From positions 1 to 64,000 of the forward strand of contig NZ_LQBD01000011.1 in the NCBI RefSeq assembly GCF_046630315.1: 64,000 nucleotides of DNA. Direction: 5' to 3'. Both the position numbers and the translations under genes were made by a program. The notes under the pieces are model-generated. The model ran no database searches and was not told the origin of the DNA. It was given only the letters and a program-made list of their open reading frames with translations. Every line of letters begins with the position of its first letter. Positions within the stretch are counted from its first letter, which is position 1. This DNA comes from Brucella anthropi_A. Lineage in GTDB: Bacteria; Pseudomonadota; Alphaproteobacteria; Rhizobiales; Rhizobiaceae. Positions 17,855 to 25,616 of this stretch are shown here, in pieces.

Positions 17855-17936
17855 TACAATCAAATCAGGGTGCCCAGATGCCAAAGCTATCCGCGCCCTG
17901 AAAAGGCTCAATCGCCGCAAGGGTTTAATCAGGTAT

Positions 17937-17966
17937 AAGGGCTGCGGCGTTCTCCGCAGCCCTTTT
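17937..17966. terminator. Terminator between convergent dioxygenase genes
   Basis: Perfect 9-bp stem GGGCTGCGG (17939-17947) / CCGCAGCCC (17954-17962), then TTTT. On the minus strand the stem is followed only by TTA, so it mainly serves the plus-strand gene. Confidence 0.85.
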
Positions 17967-17969
17967 CAT

Positions 17970-19523
17970 TCATAGCTTGTCCCGAAGCCAGTCGCCCGCG
18001 ATGCGGATATCTTCGTCTATAAGCGCATGACCGGCCTCGACCGTGCTGACGGTGAGTGCGGCCCCATCCTCTTTCAGGGCTTTTTCCAATGTTCCCTTCC
18101 CATCGCCAAAAGGATCGGAAGCGCCATTCATCAGGAGGATTGACGCATCCGACAGGTCTGTGCCATCGGGCTGCTCCTCCAGAACCTCCTGACCGCGCAG
18201 AAGAATTGCCGTGCGAACCACATGCGGGTGGAGACGCATGAAAGCCGCCAGCAGATTGGCGCCGTTGGAATTCCCGATAAAGGCCGTCCGGTGCAGATCG
18301 ATGCCATAAGCGGCGGCGGCCCCTTCCACAAAGGCCTCGAATGCCTCTGCTTCAAACCGGATGTCGGCCTGATCGAACTTTTTCAGGTCGAAGCGGCGGA
18401 ACCAGCGCTGGATGCCTTCTTCCGTGCTGCGTCCGCGCACGCCCAGAAGCGTCGCTCGGGGCGCGGCCTTGCGGGCGAAGGGCATCAGATCGTTTTCATT
18501 GCCGCCGGTGCCGTGCAAAAGCACCAGCGTCGTGCCATCCGGGTCTTCGGGCTGGTGTATCCGATGGACGAAAGGCAGGTCGCGATAGATGACGCGCTCC
18601 TCGCCCGGCAGGGCGAATTGCGGCATGCGCGCTCGGACAGCATCCGCCTTTTCCTCATTGCCCGGCGGCACGAACAGGAACTGGCCAAGCTTTTCAACCG
18701 GCTCGTCTATTGCGAAGCCCGGCGCATCGGTTGCAAATTCAAACAGCGTCCCGCCCGGCTCGCGGACATAGAGCGATGTGAAATATTTGCGGTCGTGCAC
18801 ATTGACGGCGCTGGAATTGAGTTTCGACAGTTCCTTCTCCGCCTTTTCCACTTCGCCGACATCGGCGGCACGGAAAGCCACATGATCGGCAATCCCCGTA
18901 CCGGGAATGCCCGGCCAGAAGCCGCCTGCATCGCGCACATCGATGGCATCGCCCGAATCGGACAGAAGACGATCTATCGCCCCTTCTTTCGCAGAAGGTC
19001 TGAAACCGAAATAGCGCTCGATAAAACCGGCTGTCTGTTCCGGCGTTTCGGACAAAATGGTTGCCGCACGCAGGCGCCGGACCGCGAAAGCTGCGGGAAT
19101 GCCTTCGCTTTCCCATGCATCATTGGCGGCAAGATCGCAGCCAACCAGCTTGACGATCACGCCGTCGGGATCGCGCAGGCGCAAGACAGGCTCGCCAAAC
19201 TCCTGAACCGGGCCTTCGAACGGCACATGATAGCGCAAGGCGCGCTCCAGCCAGAAACCGATGGCGGTGCGATCAATGGCAAGGGCAATTTCACTGACCT
19301 GCCCGTGGCCGATACGTCCCCTGGAACCATCCTCCCACACCAGAAACGTGACAAGCGATCCAGGCGTGCCGGAACGGTCGCCATAGAACAGGTGGAGCTG
19401 CTCGGCATCCTCGAAACCACCCGTCTGCTTGACGAGACGCAGTCCCAGAAAGCCGACATAGAAATCGACATTCGCCTGCACTTTGCGGGTGATGAGGGTG
19501 ATGTGGTGGATGCCGCTTGTCAT
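17970..19523 (-). CDS. Fused ring-cleaving dioxygenase and alpha/beta hydrolase
   Basis: 517 aa with two parts. Residues about 1-310 are a two-domain VOC dioxygenase homologous to the 16901 gene (SGIHHITLIT, ADHVAFRAADV, EPGGTLFEFATDAPGFAIDEP). Residues about 315-517 are a phospholipase/carboxylesterase-like hydrolase (LVLLHGTGGNENDLMPFAR; nucleophile elbow GNSNGANL; late Asp in NGASDPF and His in EAGHALI). Separate proteins with these activities are often encoded together (MhqO and MhqD), so the fusion suggests coupled ring cleavage and ester or lactone hydrolysis. Start is ATG 19523 (MTSGIHH), nine codons into the ORF. No frameshift seen, so the fusion looks genuine. Confidence 0.85.
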   Translation of the reverse strand: MTSGIHHITLITRKVQANVDFYVGFLGLRLVKQTGGFEDAEQLHLFYGDRSGTPGSLVTFLVWEDGSRGRIGHGQVSEIALAIDRTAIGFWLERALRYHVPFEGPVQEFGEPVLRLRDPDGVIVKLVGCDLAANDAWESEGIPAAFAVRRLRAATILSETPEQTAGFIERYFGFRPSAKEGAIDRLLSDSGDAIDVRDAGGFWPGIPGTGIADHVAFRAADVGEVEKAEKELSKLNSSAVNVHDRKYFTSLYVREPGGTLFEFATDAPGFAIDEPVEKLGQFLFVPPGNEEKADAVRARMPQFALPGEERVIYRDLPFVHRIHQPEDPDGTTLVLLHGTGGNENDLMPFARKAAPRATLLGVRGRSTEEGIQRWFRRFDLKKFDQADIRFEAEAFEAFVEGAAAAYGIDLHRTAFIGNSNGANLLAAFMRLHPHVVRTAILLRGQEVLEEQPDGTDLSDASILLMNGASDPFGDGKGTLEKALKEDGAALTVSTVEAGHALIDEDIRIAGDWLRDKL

Positions 19524-19649
19524 GGACACTGTCTCCCCGGTTCGCAACCTGTGCCACAGATAGAGCAGATGACGAGGCTTGCCTATGGGGCTGCGCGGTT
19601 ACGCATTGTCAATGCGTGAGGGCCAACAGCGTGGGATTGGGGAGGACAG

Positions 19650-19762
19650 AAAAAGAAAAAGGCCGCGCGGGAGGAGGATGCGCGGCCTGATCTTGAATAC
19701 GGCTTGGGAGGAGGAGTGCCGTATTCCTTATCGAGTTCTGGGAGGAGGAGTGAACTCGATGA
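19650..19762 (-). ncRNA. Small RNA with three CCUCCUCCC hairpin loops (CcsR/cuckoo type)
   Basis: On the minus strand three perfect hairpins follow one another: 19760-19730 (9-bp stem ATCGAGTTC), 19726-19695 (9-bp stem GAATACGGC) and 19687-19661 (8-bp stem GGCCGCGC). Every loop contains CCTCCTCCC, complementary to Shine-Dalgarno sequences. The last stem is followed by TTTTTCTTTTTC, so it doubles as an intrinsic terminator. This is the architecture of the CcsR ('conserved CCUCCUCCC motif stress-induced') or cuckoo RNAs of alphaproteobacteria. It lies about 110 nt after the lrgB stop on the same strand, so it may have its own promoter or be cut from the lrgAB mRNA. The 5' end is not fixed. Confidence 0.8.
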
Positions 19763-19874
19763 AGTGATATCTATCTGGCGCCCTTCTCCGCAGCAACGGC
19801 CATTAATGCATATCAGTTATGCAAAGACGCTGACGCTCGGGCAAGAAGCAGACTCATCCTTGAAAATCAGGCGC

Positions 19875-20570
19875 TTACAGAAAATGGACTATCAAGGGTG
19901 CGGCAAGCACATTCACCAGGCCGACCAGCACCATGACCAGCCCCGCGATCGAGCCCTCCTCGTTGCCGATCTGATGCGCCTTGGCCACGCCCGCGCCATG
20001 CGCGCCCATGCCGAAAAGAGCGCCGCGCGCCAGTGCCGAGCGGATCGGCAGCCAGTTGAGCATGACTTCACCAAGCGCCGCACCGAACACGCCGGTCAGC
20101 ACCACAAAGATCGCGGTCAGATCGGGTGTACCGCCAATATCGCCCGAGACAGTCATCGCAAAGGGCGTGCTCATCGAGCGCGGCATCAGGCTGAGGCTGA
20201 TTGCTTCATTGAGACCCAATAGATGCGCCAGCCCCCACGCCGACGCCATGGCGGAAGAACTTCCAACGACCACGCCGGCCAGAAGCACCGGCCAATAGCG
20301 GCGGATCGTTGCGCGCTGCTGGTAAATCGGGATGGCAAAAGCCACCGTTGCAGGTCCGAGAAGCGCAACCAGCCAGTGGGTGGCGCTGAAATAGCCGCGA
20401 TAGTTCTGGTTGAGCCCGATGACCAGCGCCATCAGCAGCAGGGGCGTGACGGCAAGCGGCGTCAGCCACCACAGGGGAAAGCGGCGATAGACGCGCTTGG
20501 CAGCCAGATAAAGCAGGATCGTCGCGGCAGACCAGAAGAGCGTCGCCACAAGCGGATTACCGAGCGACAT
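19875..20570 (-). CDS. lrgB: LrgB family membrane protein
   Basis: 231 aa with several hydrophobic helices. Conserved LrgB segments: LPRSMSTPFAMTVSGDIGG, the loop SALARGALFGMGAHGAGVAKA (quoted in part) and the C-terminal VMVLVGLVNVLAAPL. LrgA/LrgB (CidA/CidB) proteins form inner-membrane complexes linked to murein hydrolase activity and to pyruvate uptake in some bacteria. It overlaps lrgA by 14 bases, showing coupling. The likely small RNA lies directly downstream. Confidence 0.88.
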   Translation of the reverse strand: MSLGNPLVATLFWSAATILLYLAAKRVYRRFPLWWLTPLAVTPLLLMALVIGLNQNYRGYFSATHWLVALLGPATVAFAIPIYQQRATIRRYWPVLLAGVVVGSSSAMASAWGLAHLLGLNEAISLSLMPRSMSTPFAMTVSGDIGGTPDLTAIFVVLTGVFGAALGEVMLNWLPIRSALARGALFGMGAHGAGVAKAHQIGNEEGSIAGLVMVLVGLVNVLAAPLIVHFL

Positions 20571-20964
20571 AACGCAGGCTCCAGCGGTAGCAGAGATCGA
20601 CCGTCAATGCGGTGACGCTCATGACCGTCAATGTGCCCAGCAAAATCACAGCCATGATTTTGAGGCCAAGCAGACCCATCAGCTCCTGATGATCGAGCAC
20701 GGCAAGCACCGCGGGAACGAAGAAGAGCAGCATCTCCGCCAGAAACCATTCCGCGCCGCGCTTCATGCTGAACAGGCTGATACGGCCGCTCAAAAGCAGG
20801 GCCAGCACCAGCGCCATGCCGACAATGCCGCCCGGAAGGGGCAGGCCGACGAGGCGAACGAAAAGCTCGCCCGCCAGCCAGAAGCCAACCAGCGTCGCGA
20901 TCTGCATCAGGCGGCTGTGATGCAGGGCGTAACGAAACCGGATCAGGAGGCTGTGGGCGTTCAT
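20557..20964 (-). CDS. lrgA: CidA/LrgA family holin-like protein
   Basis: 135 aa with about four transmembrane helices. Recognised by LPLPGGIVGMALVLALLL and the downstream FFVPAVLAVLDHQELMG. Holin-like partner of LrgB, first gene of the pair. ATG 20964 is chosen over 20976, where four extra residues precede it. Divergent from a LysR gene across 108 bp, so that regulator probably controls it. Confidence 0.88.
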   Translation of the reverse strand: MNAHSLLIRFRYALHHSRLMQIATLVGFWLAGELFVRLVGLPLPGGIVGMALVLALLLSGRISLFSMKRGAEWFLAEMLLFFVPAVLAVLDHQELMGLLGLKIMAVILLGTLTVMSVTALTVDLCYRWSLRYVAR

Positions 20965-21019
20965 GGGCTTTTCCAATGGGCGTGGTGCATTTTCACCGAT
21001 GAATATAGGCTCTCCGTCT

Positions 21020-21069
21020 CTATTCTAGAAATGAATTGATTTCATTGCAGCTATTCCGTAATAGAATAG
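21020..21069. promoter_or_regulatory. Candidate LysR operator in the lrgA-lysR divergent region
   Basis: CTATTC (21051-21056) and GAATAG (21064-21069) form an interrupted palindrome with a 7-nt spacer; a third CTATTC is at 21020-21025, and GAAAT/ATTTC half-sites lie between. The dyad ends 3 nt before the lysR ATG, so binding there could block its own expression. Assignment to this LysR protein is inferred from position. Confidence 0.5.
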
Positions 21070-21072
21070 CTC

Positions 21073-21954
21073 ATGAATTTGCGCAGCTTCCAGGCCTTTG
21101 TCGAAGTGGTGCGGCAAGGCGGTTTTTCCGCCGCCGCAAAAACCATCAACGCGACCCAGTCGACCGTCAGCAAGGCGGTCAGGCAGCTTGAGGATGAATT
21201 GGGGCTGGTTCTGCTGGACCGCGACATTTCTCCCTCCCGCCTGACCTCGGCCGGCGAGATTGTCTTTCGCCGCGCGATCGCGATGCTGGCGGAAAAGGAC
21301 GACATGCTGGCCGAACTGGACGAGCTGCGCGGCCTCAAGCGCGGCCTCCTGAAACTCGGCCTGCCACCGATCGGGTCCAGCGTGCTTTTCGCGCCTGTTT
21401 TTGCCGCCTATACGAAGCTTTATCCCGAGATCGACATTCAGCTGGTCGAGCACGGCAGCAGACGGCTCGAGGAAATGCTGCTTGCCGGGGATGTCGAGCT
21501 TGCAGCTTCGCTCCTACCCGTCGGAGACAGTTTCGAATGGCAGGACGTGCGGTGCGAACCGGTCGTGGCGCTCCTTCCGTCCGACCACGCGATGGCGCAA
21601 GGTGACGGCGTTTCGCTCCAGGATATCGCCAGCCTGCCGTTCATTCTTTTCGAAAGCGGCTTTGCGCTCAACCATATTATTCTCAATGCATGCCGTTCGC
21701 ATGGCTTCGCCCCAAATGTTGCGGTTCGCTCCAGCCAGATTGATTTCATCGTCGAGCTTGTTGCGGCGGGCATGGGCATCGGCTTCCTGCCGAGGATGAT
21801 TGCGGAACAGCGGCACCATCCGGGCGTGCGCATCCACAGGATCAAGGGTGCGGATGTGAACTGGCATCTGGCGCTGATCTGGCGAAAAGGCGCATTCCTG
21901 TCTCACGCCGCGCGCGCATGGCTGGCGCTGAGCGCGGGGACCGGCGCGTCTTGA
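21073..21954 (+). CDS. LysR family transcriptional regulator
   Basis: 293 aa. N-terminal winged helix (MNLRSFQAFVEVVRQGGFSA, then AAAKTINATQSTVSKAVRQLE), then a substrate-binding domain from about residue 90. It is divergent from lrgAB, the arrangement of CidR/LrgR-type LysR regulators, so control of lrgAB in response to a metabolite is likely but the ligand is unknown. No good SD is visible because the palindrome fills the space before the ATG. Confidence 0.85.
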   Translation: MNLRSFQAFVEVVRQGGFSAAAKTINATQSTVSKAVRQLEDELGLVLLDRDISPSRLTSAGEIVFRRAIAMLAEKDDMLAELDELRGLKRGLLKLGLPPIGSSVLFAPVFAAYTKLYPEIDIQLVEHGSRRLEEMLLAGDVELAASLLPVGDSFEWQDVRCEPVVALLPSDHAMAQGDGVSLQDIASLPFILFESGFALNHIILNACRSHGFAPNVAVRSSQIDFIVELVAAGMGIGFLPRMIAEQRHHPGVRIHRIKGADVNWHLALIWRKGAFLSHAARAWLALSAGTGAS

Positions 21955-22090
21955 AACGCCCGCCACATCGCCTATCTCCCATAGATATACCGACTGGATA
22001 CGTGCCGTCGGCACCCTTTCAGCCATTGGGCCATTTTCAGCCACTGGCCCATGTGCGGAACATTGTTCCGCACTTCATCAGGAGGAGGCT

Positions 22091-22279
22091 ATGATGGAAG
22101 GTCAGGTTATATTCTATAAGGATGACAGGATCATCTACCGGCATCATATCGACGTGCAGGAAGACGACTATTCGAAGGGCGTCAATGACGCGCTCATTGC
22201 CTTTCAGCGCAATTATGCAGGCTTCGACCTCGCGGGCGACAATATCCACATCCGCTTCAAGAAGCCGGGTGACGTGTAA
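22091..22279 (+). CDS. Small hypothetical protein
   Basis: 62 aa, charged, no signal peptide or membrane helix. I do not recognise the family. Coding is supported by an excellent SD (AGGAGGAGG ending two bases before the ATG), codon use like the neighbours and no overlapping longer gene. It begins MMEGQVIFYKDDRIIYRHHI and ends in FKKPGDV; the alternation of hydrophobic and charged residues suggests a small beta-rich domain. It sits between the LysR gene and the glycosyltransferase island with no clear link to either. Confidence 0.6.
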   Translation: MMEGQVIFYKDDRIIYRHHIDVQEDDYSKGVNDALIAFQRNYAGFDLAGDNIHIRFKKPGDV

Positions 22280-22545
22280 ATTTTCCAGGGCTTGCATATC
22301 AGACAGGACCGGCTCCCGAAACGGGAACGGTCTTGCCTGCGCATATGAACGTGCCTTCGCGGGCAAGACGTTGAATGACGGCCTGTTTCCGGCCATGGCT
22401 GCCGTGACGGCAGAAGAATCCTGCCCCGGATTTCCTACCCACCCAAATAAATACTCCCTATTTTTTAATCATTGTGCAATTCTAATTTAGATAAGCCTGC
22501 TATGCCGGAAGCGGCCATGGTCCATTCTAATTAGAGTTGGAGTGC

Positions 22546-23160
22546 ATGAAAAAAACACTGGTTATCGTCGGCAACGCACCCTTGCCGCGCAATCTTTCCG
22601 CCGAAGTGGATGCCGCGGATTTTGTCGTTCGCTTCAATGAACCCAAACAATCCATCGGCATGAGCGGCACCCGCACCGACATCCTGATGCTGGCAACCTC
22701 CAGCAAGCCCATGCAGCGCCGCCTCCGCGATCCGGGCTTCGTACAGACACCGACTTTCAAGGCGGCCGAGGAGGTGATGCTTGTCTATCACCCCAGCATC
22801 ATCCGCAAGTATCACCCTCGCCCGAACATTCTTTCCCGCCTCAAGGGACGGCGCCGTGACTGGACAATGCAAACCATCGAAATCGTCGGCTCCGCAGGCA
22901 AGAAAATCTGCATCATGCCGCCCCAGTTCTATCTGGCCGGTTGCACGGAACTGGGCGTGACCGAAGAGAATATTAGCAAAGTCTTTCCGAGCACCGGCTT
23001 TTTTGGCATCTGGTATATGCTCGGGAACTGTCCGGAGGACGGCTGGGACGTGAAAATCTGCGGCTTCACCTGGGAGGGGTGGAAACGCCACAGCTGGGCG
23101 GACGAGCGCAGCTGGGTTGAACACAAAGTGCAATCCGGGCGGATCAGCATAATCCACTGA
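22546..23160 (+). CDS. Glycosyltransferase family 29-like (sialyltransferase-type fold) protein
   Basis: 204 aa. N-terminal TLVIVGNAPLPRN followed by DFVVRFNEP resembles the L-motif of GT29 sialyltransferases (VGNS...D.V.R.N), and PSTGFFGIWYML resembles the S-motif. Eukaryotic GT29 enzymes are longer and membrane-anchored; this short form without a membrane segment is seen in rhizobia with unproven function. ATG 22546 with GGAG six bases upstream; a TTG at 22537 is possible. First gene of an island of surface-sugar genes on the same strand. Donor and acceptor unknown. Confidence 0.6.
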   Translation: MKKTLVIVGNAPLPRNLSAEVDAADFVVRFNEPKQSIGMSGTRTDILMLATSSKPMQRRLRDPGFVQTPTFKAAEEVMLVYHPSIIRKYHPRPNILSRLKGRRRDWTMQTIEIVGSAGKKICIMPPQFYLAGCTELGVTEENISKVFPSTGFFGIWYMLGNCPEDGWDVKICGFTWEGWKRHSWADERSWVEHKVQSGRISIIH

Positions 23161-23234
23161 TCCCGCACATTTTCCTAGTTTCCAACAGAAAACGTGGGGC
23201 AATCAGACACAAACTCATTGGGAGGAGCTTTTGA

Positions 23235-23936
23235 ATGAGTGAACCTTTACGCATTTTCATCGGATGGGATTCTCGTGAACCCATCGCCTATGAAGTCGCC
23301 AAAGCATCCGCACTGAAGCATTCCTCGGTCCCGCTGGAGATCATGCCCATAAAGTTGCAGGACCTTGTCGACCAAGGCGTCTATACCCGCGCGGTCGATC
23401 CGCTGGCATCCACGGAATTTACCTATTCGCGTTTTTTCACGCCATGGCTTGCAGGCTATGAGGGGTGGGCACTTTTCTGCGATTGCGACTTTCTGTTTCT
23501 TGGCGATATTGCCGACCTGCAATCCTATAATGATCCTTCAAAGGCCGTTTATTGCGTTCAGCACGATTATCAACCCAAGGACAGCGTCAAGATGGATGGC
23601 AAGGTGCAGACCAGCTATCCGCGCAAGAACTGGTCTTCCTGCATGTTGTTCAATTGCGGGCATCCTTCCACACGCAAGCTGACGCCGGAGCTCATCAATC
23701 GCGAAACCGGTGCTTATCTGCACCGCATGCAATGGGCTGGCGACGATGAAATCGGTGCCCTGCCAACGGATTACAACTGGCTGGAAGGCTGGAACGAGAA
23801 GCCGCAAACCGGATTGCCGAAAGCCGTGCACTATACGCGCGGCGGCCCCTGGTTCAAGGATTGGCAGCATGTCGACTATGCCGATTTGTGGCACGCGGAG
23901 GCCAACAGCGTCGAGCCAGGCTGGAGGCCGGTCTGA
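23235..23936 (+). CDS. Glycosyltransferase (GT8-like)
   Basis: 233 aa. Starts with LRIFIGWDSREPIAYEVA, typical of a GT-A fold with an N-terminal nucleotide-sugar site. FCDCDFLFLGDIADL supplies a DxD-type metal-binding motif around residues 83-85. The late VHYTRGGPWF is the C-terminal His-containing motif. No signal peptide or membrane helix, so cytoplasmic. SD GGAGGAG precedes the ATG. It is followed 50 bp later by a GT25 gene, with a GC-rich stem-loop (CCTGGAGC / GCTCCAGG) between them. Substrate unknown; probably LPS core or another surface glycan. Confidence 0.7.
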   Translation: MSEPLRIFIGWDSREPIAYEVAKASALKHSSVPLEIMPIKLQDLVDQGVYTRAVDPLASTEFTYSRFFTPWLAGYEGWALFCDCDFLFLGDIADLQSYNDPSKAVYCVQHDYQPKDSVKMDGKVQTSYPRKNWSSCMLFNCGHPSTRKLTPELINRETGAYLHRMQWAGDDEIGALPTDYNWLEGWNEKPQTGLPKAVHYTRGGPWFKDWQHVDYADLWHAEANSVEPGWRPV

Positions 23937-23986
23937 TCCGCAAAATTCCTGGAGCTTTTTCGCGCGCTCCAGGGTAAACAGGGGGC

Positions 23987-24754
23987 ATGAACGAAACGCG
24001 TCCTGACATCTTTCCCAATGGCGGCCCGCACGGGGCCGTCAAGGCTTTCATCATTCATCTGGAGCGTGCCCGCGACCGGCAGCCACAGGTCGAGGAACTT
24101 ATCCGCAAGCTGCCTGTTGAGACGGAAGTGGTGAGCGCCGTTGACGGGCGCACGCTGGACGCGCAAACCATCAGCCGCGTTTACCGGCGGTCGGTCCACA
24201 GGCCCCGCTATCCATTTGCGCTCGGCACCAATGAGATTGCCTGTTTTCTTTCGCATCGAAAAGCCTGGCAGGCCATTGTCGATCAGGGGCTGGATGCCGG
24301 CCTCGTGCTGGAAGACGATGTCGAACTGACTGCGGAATTTGCCGCAGCCTATGCTGCGGCCTGTACTGTGCTCAAGGTGGACAGCTTCATCCGTTTTCCT
24401 TTCCGCGAGCGGGAGAACGGACGCCCAGTGCTGGCCACCGAAACATTGCGGATCATCGAGCCGGTTCCGGTTGGCCTTGGCATGGTGGCGCAGCTTGTCG
24501 GGCGCGACGCTGCACGACGGTTGCTGTCGGCAACAGAAGTTTTCGATCGCCCGGTCGACACCACAGCGCAAATGAACTGGGTCACTGGGCTTAAACCGCT
24601 GTCTGTTCTGCCTGGCGGCGTGAAGGAAATTTCGGTAAAACTTGGCGGAAGCACGATTCAGAAATCGCGGTCCCTGCCTGACAAGCTGAAACGCGAAATC
24701 CTGCGCCCGCTTTATCGCTGGAAGATAAAATCGCGCTCGCGCGCAACTATTTGA
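23987..24754 (+). CDS. Glycosyltransferase family 25 (LPS biosynthesis type)
   Basis: 255 aa. GT25 pattern: AFIIHLERARDRQPQVEELI near the N-terminus, ALGTNEIACFLSHRKAWQ, and GLVLEDDVEL with the acidic metal-binding motif. GT25 enzymes include the beta-1,4-galactosyl- and glucosyltransferases of LPS or lipooligosaccharide cores. The C-terminus is basic (SRSLPDKLKREILRPLYRWK), suiting peripheral membrane attachment. It ends 7 bp before the deacetylase gene, probably co-transcribed. Confidence 0.8.
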   Translation: MNETRPDIFPNGGPHGAVKAFIIHLERARDRQPQVEELIRKLPVETEVVSAVDGRTLDAQTISRVYRRSVHRPRYPFALGTNEIACFLSHRKAWQAIVDQGLDAGLVLEDDVELTAEFAAAYAAACTVLKVDSFIRFPFRERENGRPVLATETLRIIEPVPVGLGMVAQLVGRDAARRLLSATEVFDRPVDTTAQMNWVTGLKPLSVLPGGVKEISVKLGGSTIQKSRSLPDKLKREILRPLYRWKIKSRSRATI

Positions 24755-24761
24755 GGTCCCT

Positions 24762-25463
24762 TTGCCCGTTCCGATTCTTCTTTATCACCAGATTGACGTA
24801 CCGCCGAAGCATCGCGCGCCCTATCGCAGCATGACCGTGCATCCGGATCGTTTTCGCCAGCAGATGACCTGGCTGAAACGGCTGGGTTATCGCGGCCTGT
24901 CGGTACGGGATGCCATGCCTTACATTTATGGCGGCAAACAGGGAAAAGTCGCTGTCATTACCTTTGACGACGGTTTTGAGAATGTTTTCCGCAACGCCTT
25001 GCCCGTGCTGCAGGAGTTCGGTTTCACGGCCACCAATTATTTCGTGGCCAACCAGATCGGCGGTTTCAATCTCTGGGACCAGAAGATCGGCGTTGCGCGC
25101 GCCAACTGCATGAGCGTCGCCGAATTGCGCGAATGGGCCGCCCTTGGCCATGAGGTGGGATCCCATACGCTCGACCATATCTTCCTGCCGGATGCAACCG
25201 AGCAGGAAGCCACAGCGCAAATCCACCAGTCGCGGATCATGATCGAAGACCTGCTTGGCAGTGAAGTGACGTCCTTTGCCTATCCTTACGGCGGAGAAAA
25301 CGCGGTGACGCGCAAGATCGTTGAAGCGGCCGGTTATACAAACGCGACCACGACAGAAAAACGCCGGGCGCGGGCGAATGACGATCCGTTCGGCATTCCG
25401 CGCCTCACCATCCGGCGCAATGATATTCTGCTGCAATTTCTGCGGAAGACTTTTACGCGTTAG
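24762..25463 (+). CDS. Polysaccharide deacetylase family protein
   Basis: 233 aa, NodB-homology (CE4) fold. VITFDDGFENVF gives the catalytic base and metal Asp pair (about residues 65-71), SHTLDHIFL the metal-binding His pair (HxxxH type), and SFAYPYGGEN the later conserved motif. The start is TTG at 24762 with GAGG a few bases upstream; no better in-frame codon exists. No signal peptide, which argues for a cytoplasmic role on a sugar intermediate or a divergent activity. Last gene of the plus-strand island, followed at once by a dispersed repeat. Confidence 0.8.
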   Translation: MPVPILLYHQIDVPPKHRAPYRSMTVHPDRFRQQMTWLKRLGYRGLSVRDAMPYIYGGKQGKVAVITFDDGFENVFRNALPVLQEFGFTATNYFVANQIGGFNLWDQKIGVARANCMSVAELREWAALGHEVGSHTLDHIFLPDATEQEATAQIHQSRIMIEDLLGSEVTSFAYPYGGENAVTRKIVEAAGYTNATTTEKRRARANDDPFGIPRLTIRRNDILLQFLRKTFTR

Positions 25464-25616
25464 AACGGTTCCCGTTCCAACAGAATCGCCGGAACCACTC
25501 CAACTATTTGTCTTGTCGCATTTTCTCACGCATCGAAGCGGGATCAGAAATCAGTCCAGCGGACTGATTTCCCCGCGTAGGCGTTCACACTTTTGGCTCG
25601 AAAATGCTTTTAGCCG
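25464..25616. repeat. Dispersed repeat (family B), copy 1
   Basis: Shares several blocks with 35740-35902: a CGGTTCC..GGAACC-type arm pair, TTGTCGCATT, GGACTGATTTCC, CGCGTAGGCG and CACTTTTGGCTCGAAAATGC. It begins right after the deacetylase stop codon and extends into the 3' end of the minus-strand GT2 gene, encoding its last ~18 codons. Confidence 0.75.

Noticed and set aside
19770..19874. Possible DUF1127 small gene next to the triple-hairpin RNA, as in known CcsR loci
   Set aside because: No open frame of suitable length or Arg-rich C-terminal pattern is present on either strand.
23947..23972. GC-rich stem-loop between two glycosyltransferase genes
   Set aside because: No T-tract follows, and the genes continue on the same strand, so it is not listed as a terminator; it may still affect mRNA processing.
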